Assembly (NCBI GenBank): GCA_022478985.1
Contig: JAKSZP010005278.1
Span: 248,001 to 312,000 of the forward strand
Reading direction: 5' to 3'
DNA: 64,000 bases
From: Massospora cicadina
Lineage: Eukaryota > Entomophthoromycota > Entomophthoromycetes > Entomophthorales > Entomophthoraceae
Numbering within the stretch: the first letter of the stretch is position 1; each line of letters begins with the position of its first letter. The notes under the pieces are model-generated. The model had not been told where the DNA came from, did no database searches, and saw only the letters and a list, made by a program, of their open reading frames with translations. The position numbers and the translations under genes were made by a program. Shown here in pieces: positions 56,860 through 64,000 of the stretch.

Positions 56860-57842
56860 GCCCTCTTTTTTAAATCTTCTTAAGAATTTTCCATGAACTC
56901 AATTATAGATATGGCCTGTTTTAAACTCTTTAAATTTGTAAAAAAGCCTTGATGTCTTTTCAGTAATCACAAAAGGGCCAACCCAAACGTGATTTAACTT
57001 CTGTAATCAGTCCATCTCATGCATATTACAGAATATTACCTCCTTGCTAAGTTTGAACCTACAAAATCATATCTTTTTTAGAATCCTTTTCATATCAGGC
57101 CTTTCTAACAGAAAAAATATTATCAAAGGCTTGACCCTGAAGCTTGATTAATGTATCTTCAAGTTTCTCAATATATTTGTGGTAACTTTTCTCCTCAAGA
57201 TCTTCTAAGACTGAATATAGCAGCAATGGTAGAGCCAGATGCCTCCCATATAGAACCTGGAAAGGCGACATCTTAGTGGTGGAGTGATAGGATATGTTGT
57301 AGGAAAACACAACCAAGCTTAGAGGTGCTCCATTCAAATGGTTTTTCAGAAGTTAGTTTCTCAGACAATGTTCACAAGAGTCTCGTTTACACGCTCAACT
57401 TTTCTATTTGTCTCAGGATTGTAGAGAGTAGAGAGCACAACTATCACTTCCATCAATTGGTTGAGCTTTGTGATAACATTGGCGGTAAAAATTACTTCTG
57501 TTGTTGATCAGGATAATCTGTGGGCAACCACGTTTATAATAACACTCTCAAGGATAAATTTGACCGACATTGCTGCTCCTACTTCCTGAATAGACCTGGC
57601 TATAAACCACTTAGTCAAGTGGTCAACAGCCACGTGATATATTTGGCCTTGGAGTTGCTAGTGGGAAGTGGTATGACAAGATCTATGGATACAGTATTCC
57701 AGGCAAATTTGGGCCAAACGAGCTGATAAGATTGTGCTCTTTTGGAACTTTTTTACCTTAGCATTCTGCACAAAACTCTAGAGTCTCTTAAATATCAAAG
57801 TGCATAGATTCCCAGTAGTAATATCTCTACAGATGCTTCTTC
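56860..57842 (-). pseudogene. Integrase of C3, distal part
   Basis: Minus strand from the retroposon junction: YYYWESMHFDI and a CxxC line (about 57,810-57,760) give the second half of the zinc finger. SIDLVIPLPTSNSKAKY (57,700-57,650) keeps the first Asp. CPQIILINNRSNF replaces the second Asp. An 80-codon open piece (57,095-57,337) carries MSPFQVLYGRHLALPLLLYS as in C1, and a C-terminal line ending near 56,865 matches FRRFNN in C1. Confidence 0.85.
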
Positions 57843-58497
57843 TTTTTTAGCATTAGTGGTGCTCAACCCAAAAGGGGGAGCCGCCACACATCTTTATTCG
57901 CAAATAGGCCAAATAAAGGGATTATTAATATAAAAAATTATAATATGGCACCTCAGCTAATAGCCTAGGAAGCCATATCATAAGAGGAGGAAGCTTTGGG
58001 GAAACTTTTGTCTGGCGCCCGCTTTAGCTGGTGGACCATGGTGGACAACATTAGGGTAGGTGCATCAGCAGCATGTGGCATAAGGAGGGATAGTTGTGGG
58101 TTTTTTCATTAATCAGGCCAGCGGTGTCCATCGCCTCAACATATTGAGCAAGTTGATGCTCAGCGAAAGTAATGAGATCAGGCACACAAGTAAATGACTT
58201 GATTTGCCAGCATGTTTTGGGATAATTGGGGACAAAAAAGAGGTTTTTGCTGCATCAATGCAAGCGCAGCTTGCACTAAAGGAAGCTCCTCAATTTCATC
58301 TTTTACATCCTCCTAGAAATCATGGGGGAAATTTGGGATGGGAATACCCTTAACAATGGGTTCCATTGCCCCATGGAGTTGTTGGAGGAGTAGGGTTTTG
58401 GCAGGAGCTGCAGCGGCTTCAACTGCTATTTTATTTATATATTATAATTGGGGTAACAGTTTTTATGACGAAAACGGCAATCTTCAAATGCTTCTTC
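57830..58497 (-). mobile_element. 642-bp non-LTR-type retroposon with A tail and 13-bp target duplication
   Basis: The integrase of C3 is interrupted between its HH and CC zinc-finger halves. Copies cagatgcttcttc (57,830-57,842) and caaatgcttcttc (58,485-58,497) flank 642 bp, and C1 has the uninterrupted sequence here. On the minus strand the insert ends GGTTGAGCACCACTAATGCT plus six A, resembling the ends of the two micro-insertions. It is less AT-rich than its surroundings and holds coding-like minus frames (PIPNFPHDF, EIEELPLVQAALALMQQ, QLAQYVEAMDTAGLI) without a domain I recognise. Either a 5'-truncated LINE or a retroposed host mRNA. Confidence 0.8.
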
Positions 58498-58735
58498 ATG
58501 TTCTTTAATCCACCGTGTCCTATGGCCTTATGAGCAGCCACTATTTGATCCGTTCATGCCAAAGATATCGGAAAAAAGATCTTATTTCCTTCAATAATTT
58601 TGTATAATGTTCCATTTTTAACCATAGTGTCCTTCTATAAATCTGAGAGTAATTTTTGAACATACTTGGCTTGTCTTGGAATTCCCCACTGATTATTTTT
58701 TGGAACAGCTCATCTTCGGCCAAACTGTCAGTGGT
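58498..58735 (-). pseudogene. RNase H to integrase connection and HH half of C3 zinc finger
   Basis: Minus strand 58,541-58,723 begins ELFQKIISGEF, matching C1 LFMKMFSGDY. It ends in an AAHKAIGHGG line (58,545-58,510), the histidine half of the integrase zinc finger. The cysteine half is on the other side of the retroposon. Confidence 0.8.
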
Positions 58736-59160
58736 GATTATAGGTAAATGGGATAAACAGTTGGCAATTTCAGTTTCACTTCTGCATAATGCAAGATCAT
58801 GTAACTATAGGATTGAAGCTTCAATGCCCACCGTGCAAAAAGGCCCTCAGGTTCCTTCAAGTTGTTCAACCATCTCAGGGACGAATGATCTGTCACAAGC
58901 ATAAAGTGTGTGCCATGCAGGTAAACACAAAATTGCTTATAGGCATATATGACCACCAAGCATTCTCATTCCATTATGGTGTAATTCCGCATATGGACGC
59001 TTAAGGTCCAAATAGCAAAGGCACTCGGATGTTCTTGGAATCTTCCGTTTGATACAACATGGCTCTGACTGCCATGAGCAAAGCATTGGTTGAAAATAAA
59101 CTCACGCTCAAAGTCTGGGTATTGCAGAACTAGAGCTATTACTAGGGCCAATTAAAGCTT
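58736..59160 (-). pseudogene. RNase H of C3
   Basis: Open pieces 58,966-59,151 and 58,738-58,959. FIFNQCFAHGSQ replaces FxIxTDAS. VVIYAYKQFCVYLHGTHF leads to MLVTDHSSLRWLNNLKEPEG, which is intact including the Asp. The last line is nearly the same as in C1. Confidence 0.88.
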
Positions 59161-59379
59161 ATTTGATGCCACTTGACAGGCCCAATTTCAGTCAAATGCG
59201 ACCTTATCCTTAATAAGATTAAACAACAGCACTCCAATTCATGCAAAATTGGTAATTTGCCGCAGAAACAATTAATCAGTCCAGGATAACTTGTATATTG
59301 CACTTGGTTTTAGAACATTTCATCTTTGATATTATTCCTAGTTTGGATAGCTGAGGTCGGAGTCCTTCTTTGTTTTAAC

Positions 59380-59990
59380 AAACCTAAAGTATTCCAATTT
59401 GTCTTTTAGAAATTTGGCACTTCCTAGGTTTGATTTCTAAATTAGCAGCCGCTATTTTCTTTAAGACTTTCTCTAAATGTTCCATATGATCACTGAAGGT
59501 GCAGCTGAAGATGGTTATGTTGTTCAAGTAACCAACACAAGACAACTTTAGATCCCCCAGAATTGTGTCCATCATTCTTTGAAACGTAGATGAGGCGAAA
59601 AATAGCCCTTGTGGCACTCTTGTCAGCTGGAATAGGCCCTCCTGAGTTATTATGGGACATTTTTCACGCTCTCAGCTGGCATATGAATCTGACAGTATCT
59701 TCTTATTAGGTCCATAGAGGAGAATAACTTTACGCCTCAAATTCAATCTTAGGCTTCATCAATCCATGGAAGGGAATATAAATCATTACTTGTGATGTTC
59801 TTTAGCTTTCAATATCCAATGACAACCCAATTGCTCACATCCTTGTTTTTTACTACAAAAATTAGGGGAAGCCCAAGGGCTCTTTGATGGGGCTAACATT
59901 CCACGATCCAGAAGCTCTTTTATCTCTTTTTTGTTCAACTTATTCTGATGCTTTTGAGAGTCTAATTGGGAGTTTCAGATGGGGTCATGG
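59380..59990 (-). pseudogene. Reverse transcriptase of C3
   Basis: Fingers are broken at 59,700-59,990. The open piece 59,384-59,617 gives MPQGLFFASSTFQRMMDTIL, GDLKLSCVGYLNNITIF and MEHLEKVLKKIAAANLEIKP. The catalytic YLDD is YLNN, both aspartates changed to asparagine (two G-to-A changes on the coding strand). Confidence 0.88.
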
Positions 59991-59999
59991 TCACCAGTA

Positions 60000-60700
60000 A
60001 CAATATAATGTATCACACTCCTAGCAAAGCCTAAGTCAAAATCATCCTTTTCAAATATTTCTTAATATTTTAAAAAATAATCCTGAACTTGAGCCTTTTC
60101 TGGGTCTGTCAGGTTCTCTAATTTGGCTATAGAAATAACGTTATTGATACCAATGGTTCCTTCATTTTGAAAATCATCTCGTCTAGGGTCCCTAATTCAT
60201 AAAAGGTCTGAATTTCTGTAGTTGGGAATAAATGTAGGTAGACAATAACTTGATGCCTTTGTATATCAATGGGCCGATTCTGTAGGTTTGCTCATAAGAT
60301 TTGAATCTATGTGCCTTGGAATGACTATACCAGGTGAAATATTCAGCTCTAATTGAGATCTAGACCATGGTTGGAATATTTCTCCATAAAGTCCCTCTGG
60401 AACTTTAATAATCAGCCTGGTAGGGACTACTCCTGAGTTCCAGGCAGACAGTAACTTGCTGATTAAAGCTAAATGGGATTCCTTTTGATTCGCAAATCTG
60501 CATTAAAAGGACCTTAATATTTGAGCGCGATTCTGTGTATTCAGTTGGGACTATGTCATTATAGTAGGCCAAGTTAAAAATAGATTCTTTTGTTTCTTTT
60601 CGGCCTTTCTGCTTTTGTTATAATATAGCGGGATGCTCTGCCACAAGATGATGAGCGTATCTTCTTTGTGATTTATGACAACACCAAATCTTCTTAATAA
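60000..60700 (-). pseudogene. Protease to RT linker of C3
   Basis: Broken minus-strand frames. Content matches by position the C1 linker at 38,819-39,430. No catalytic motif. Confidence 0.5.
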
Positions 60701-60707
60701 ATTGGTC

Positions 60708-61103
60708 CTAATAAAGGATGTCGGAGCTTCTATTTGGCAATACTATGGCTGGTGCTGTCACTACAATGGATCCAAAAAGTAAAGGTAGATGCTGTGGCCC
60801 CAAGCACCTTAGTGTTGTGTGTCCTGTTGTTCCATATTCTTTGCAGTGGGCAACATCTGGTACAATATTCACCTTCTTGACTAGTTTTGTGCTGACAATG
60901 TTGATAGGTGCTCCACTATCAACAATGGCCCAAAAATAAACCTTTTTTAATGAAATATCCAAATATGTACATTTAGAGTAGGTATCAGAGTCGTTTATTA
61001 AGTGAATATTAGGGTGGTTGTTTGGTTCCAAGTGGAACTTTAGATTTAAGCAGATCTCTGGAAAATTCTCTGCTAACGTCTTCATAAGAATGGCCACTTT
61101 CAC
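60708..61103 (-). pseudogene. Aspartic protease of C3, active site intact
   Basis: A 131-codon open minus-strand piece. FWAIVDSGAPINIVSTKLVK (about 60,935-60,880) keeps the DSG active site that C1 has lost. It continues through LPLLFGSIVVTAPAIVLPN to NRSSDILYG, the line before the retropepsin end. This is the longest intact gene part of C3. Confidence 0.88.
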
Positions 61104-61379
61104 GTCATGTAGTGAGGTCAGATCAGATGAAAATTTAGGATGAATATTTAACCCTTGATTATGACCTGTTTGGCCTAGGGCTTTGCTTCTTCAGCCCGAG
61201 CTTCTTCAGTAACTTCTAGCTGATTAAAATTTTTTTCTTTGGCTCAGAAGGTAACCAGATAACCACCTTCAGCCATGATGTGGTGCAGACTATCTTTAGC
61301 CAATTTTTCAGCAAAAAAACTTTTCTGGGTCAGGTAGAATGTGTGTTAGGGCATTGGTGGAGGTAGAGCATTCTGCCTA

Positions 61380-63600
61380 TACTCCACCTGCTATTTTCCC
61401 GCTTTTTCATCATTATTAACCTTTAGGGCCACATTCGCCCCAGGTTTTTTATATGCCCATCCGTAGCAGCGACTAGCAAAGTGTCTCTTTTGGTCACAAT
61501 AATAACACGTAATTGTCCATAGTTGCTGTTCAGTTTTCTGGTTTGTGGCCCGATTGTTCTTTTTTTTGATCATCTGAATTAGTATTCTTTGGTACCAAAA
61601 TTGGAATTTTGACTACTCTGGGCTAATTAGGGGCATCAAAGCTATTTGCAAATTGTCTTAAATAGTCCGCGAGTTCTAAAGCTCCCATGCTTCAATTAAA
61701 GGCTAGGACCATAACGTGCTTCAAGTCACGGTATGGTTTGACAGCATGCTCCATGGAAAATTTTGCGTCAAATTTTTCTGTATCATTAGACCCAAGTAGG
61801 ACCTGAGCCTCATGGTAGAAACTAACTGAGAAGTCTATTATGGACTCGTTTCTCTGGAATTCAATATTCTGCAGTTCTGTTTTTCATGCAGATAGCTTAT
61901 TGGGCCCTCTGGATTTCCTTATTACTGCGTTTTTTGCATCCAAATATGACCAGTCGTCACTCAGATAGGGCATAACAAGGTCAATACTATGGGAGTTCAG
62001 GCAATTGATGATAGCTATAGACTTTGCATGGTGGGATCCTCCCTGCATAGCTTTTTCAAACTATTTTAGGAATGAATGTACATTCCCATCTTTGTCAAAA
62101 TTTGGTTTTTTAAGGGCTTAAAGTTATTACACCCAAAATCAGCCATAGGAGTTACACTTAGTCTAAAGTTCAAACGTCTTGAGGAATCCTCTGTTAGAAT
62201 TGGCCCACATTTGCGATGAGTGTTATCTGGAGTTGGGATAGAAGCCAAAATTTTGGCATAGAACGAATGTCTGAAATATCAGTTTCAGCATCTGTCTCAA
62301 CCACTGAAGACTCCTTCTCATGGAATTGTTCCAAACTACTAGATTCAGACTCCTGATTTTGGGCCTTGGGTAGTTTCCTTAGTTGTTCTCTTCTCAAATA
62401 TTTAGAGGTTCCACTTCTCTCCCTCCTTACTAACTGATTGAACAGTTGCAGATTTTCCCCTCTAAAATCAAATTTATTCTTAATGTTATCACGTTCTTCA
62501 CTAAATGTAATTAAGAGAAACCAATATATGCTGGACATATTTAGTCAGATCAGCAACACGATCATTCATTGCCAAAAGCTGAGTTTGTTGATTTTGCTTC
62601 TCCTTAACAAGTACAACATTCTTGGCTTGCGCTAATGACACTGTCAATTGGAGTCTCAAGAATTCTTCATGTATCTGAGTGAAATCCTTTTATAATTTGG
62701 CCCTACTGAAATTGTGACCAGATCCACTACGCTCTTATGTAAAGTGCTCAGGTCACTTTGGGCATATTCATTGAGCCAAACACGCATTGTTGTCAAATCC
62801 AAATGATTCCTGTGAGCAGGAGTGGCATCTTTGGTCAGACATTCAGTCCGAGAAGACAAAGTTTTGAAAGAATTTTCCAATTTCTAGCAGTATTTATTGA
62901 TATTATGGACCCACTCACTGGTCAATTTCATGGTGAGTGAGAACTTGTCTACAATCTTTGGTCTTTTAGCATGAGTTGCTCTTCCAAAGTAATCATTCTT
63001 CTATGTGCATCGTTGACATGTTCTGTATGGTTGAAAATGCCTTTCTGACTTCGTTAAGCTGAAATTTAGCTTATCCAATAGGTTATATCAGGAAGATCGC
63101 TCATCCTCTTGAGCTCTGTATATCTTTGTAAGCTCGAGATTCTGCTGGGCCAGAATCCTTTGGGTATGCTTAGTGATTTGCTGTACAAAACTGACATTAG
63201 CTCATTGGCTGCTTGTGTACTAGTGAGGCGTCTGACCAGAGTTTCAATTGTTGCCTCTCAGTATCACATGTTTATCTCCATATTGAAGGCGTGATTCTTC
63301 AGTTAAAAAAACAGATCAAAAGATGTGTCCACCTGAGATGTACCAATTCTGTACCTATGAAAGAGTGTCTCCCCCATCTCCTCTACACATTTTAAGATAA
63401 ACTCAATAAGGCATGTTGAGTCCACATGCCCTCCTCCCGCAGTGATAAGATCTATGGAGTACAAAGTACTATCCTCAGTGCTTTGGAAAGCAGTGCAAAA
63501 TTACTCAGTGGTTCACGGTAATTGGCTTCCATATCATCTTCATCATATCTTCTTTCAGCTTCTGTCTAGTATCCAGATTGGGTATTCACATCAATTGTGT
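61380..63600 (-). pseudogene. Gag of C3
   Basis: Minus strand. The N-terminal part (63,000-63,600) is broken. Helical pieces lie at 62,656-62,880 and 62,194-62,538. The capsid-like region at about 61,990-61,640 contains VMPYLSDDWSYLDAK as in C1. The nucleocapsid (61,391-61,573) has an intact knuckle CYYCDQKRHFASRC. Together these show C1 and C3 are one family. Confidence 0.85.
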
Positions 63601-63605
63601 AAGGT

Positions 63606-63623
63606 GGTTTTTAGTGAGCACCA
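63606..63623 (-). promoter_or_regulatory. Primer-binding site of C3
   Basis: Minus strand TGGTGCTCACTAAAAACC, two bases inside the 5' LTR. The TGGTGCTCACTA core equals that of G1 and B. Confidence 0.75.
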
Positions 63624-63625
63624 CT

Positions 63626-64000
63626 TGTTAGGTTTAGAGGAACTACTCGCTTAGTTAATTATCTAATGCTTCAATATTCAGTAAGAGTTTTGCCAATATA
63701 TCCTCGATTCTGCTATGTGTCTTACAGTATTTCCTAACCGTTCTGAAGCTCACAAAAGCTAAAACCATAATAATACTTGACTCTTATGGTCTCTTCTAGA
63801 TATTTTTTCCCAAACTAATTGGGAACTCCCCTTATTCAGGTAATATGACAAGCTCCCCTTAATGATTATCTACACTTCTTAATATGAAGATAGAATTAAT
63901 TTATAATAATTTAAGACGGAAAATATGATTATATGGTAAGATAATGATTTTATTTCAAGGCCAGGCGCCAGTACTTTGTACCTCTAGGGCATCTCCTGCC
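63626..64000 (-). repeat. 5' LTR of C3 (partial)
   Basis: Ends CCTAACA on the minus strand (63,626-63,632). Aligns with the left part of 54,978-56,335 and, near 63,960-64,000, with the TATA region of the C1 LTR (gatgccctagaggta, ggcgcctggc). Continues outside the window. Confidence 0.85.

Larger units (their letters stand above)
54978..64000 (-). mobile_element. Element C3, Ty3/gypsy, C family, runs off the right edge
   Basis: A minus-strand relative of C1. Reading right to left: 5' LTR (partial, 63,626-64,000), primer-binding site, gag, protease, RT, RNase H, integrase (to 56,860), polypurine tract and 3' LTR (54,978-56,335). The 3' LTR carries a SINE and integrase carries a 642-bp retroposon. 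LTR termini TGTTAG...CTTAACA match C1 in style. It interrupts G2. Confidence 0.92.

Noticed and set aside
1..64000. CRISPR arrays, operons, Shine-Dalgarno sites, riboswitches
   Set aside because: No regularly spaced repeats or prokaryotic gene organisation; all repeats found are retroelement parts.

Overview
The window reads as eukaryotic, repeat-dominated DNA with no recognisable host gene. It is AT-rich (judged by eye). I see no intact open reading frame longer than about 185 codons, no operon structure and no prokaryotic signal. Almost everything I can identify is a dead retroelement, mostly Ty3/gypsy: gag with CCHC zinc knuckles, aspartic protease, reverse transcriptase (RT), RNase H, integrase and chromodomain, all broken by stops and frameshifts. 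Chromodomain Ty3 elements in a very large, AT-rich, repeat-filled genome suggest a fungus of the rust or other large-genome type. That assignment is a low-confidence inference.

Layout: 1-350, 3' end of a chromodomain element (J). 351-5,640, nothing recognised apart from a small GC-rich patch. 5,650-8,520, Ty3 pol remnant D (minus). 10,076-44,597, chromovirus F (minus), whose integrase gene is split by the 20-kb element G1 (plus, 10,915-30,926). G1's gag is split by element B (minus, 13,209-27,806). B is split between gag and protease by chromovirus A (plus, about 17,690-24,802). A carries an 851-bp solo LTR in its 3' LTR (23,564-24,414). F also holds the complete element C1 (plus, 34,620-43,255, target duplication CAGGT) and a SINE. 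On the right, E (plus, about 44,600-50,252) is cut within integrase by G2 (minus, 50,253-54,977), a relative of G1. G2 is cut by C3 (minus, 54,978 to beyond the window), a relative of C1.

Smaller retroposons overlie this stack. There are three copies of one tRNA-derived SINE of about 285 bp, each with a 12-13 bp target-site duplication. A 642-bp non-LTR-type insertion and two tiny 21-25 bp insertions share a similar A-tailed 3' end. All imply a non-LTR retroposition machinery whose source is not in the window.

The pieces work together only historically, as a stratigraphy: E and F are older, then G1 and G2, then B, C1 and C3, then A, then the solo LTR and SINEs. The order comes from which sequence interrupts which. 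At least five elements share one primer-binding-site core (TGGTGCTCACTA), so they appear to have used the same, unassigned, host tRNA primer.
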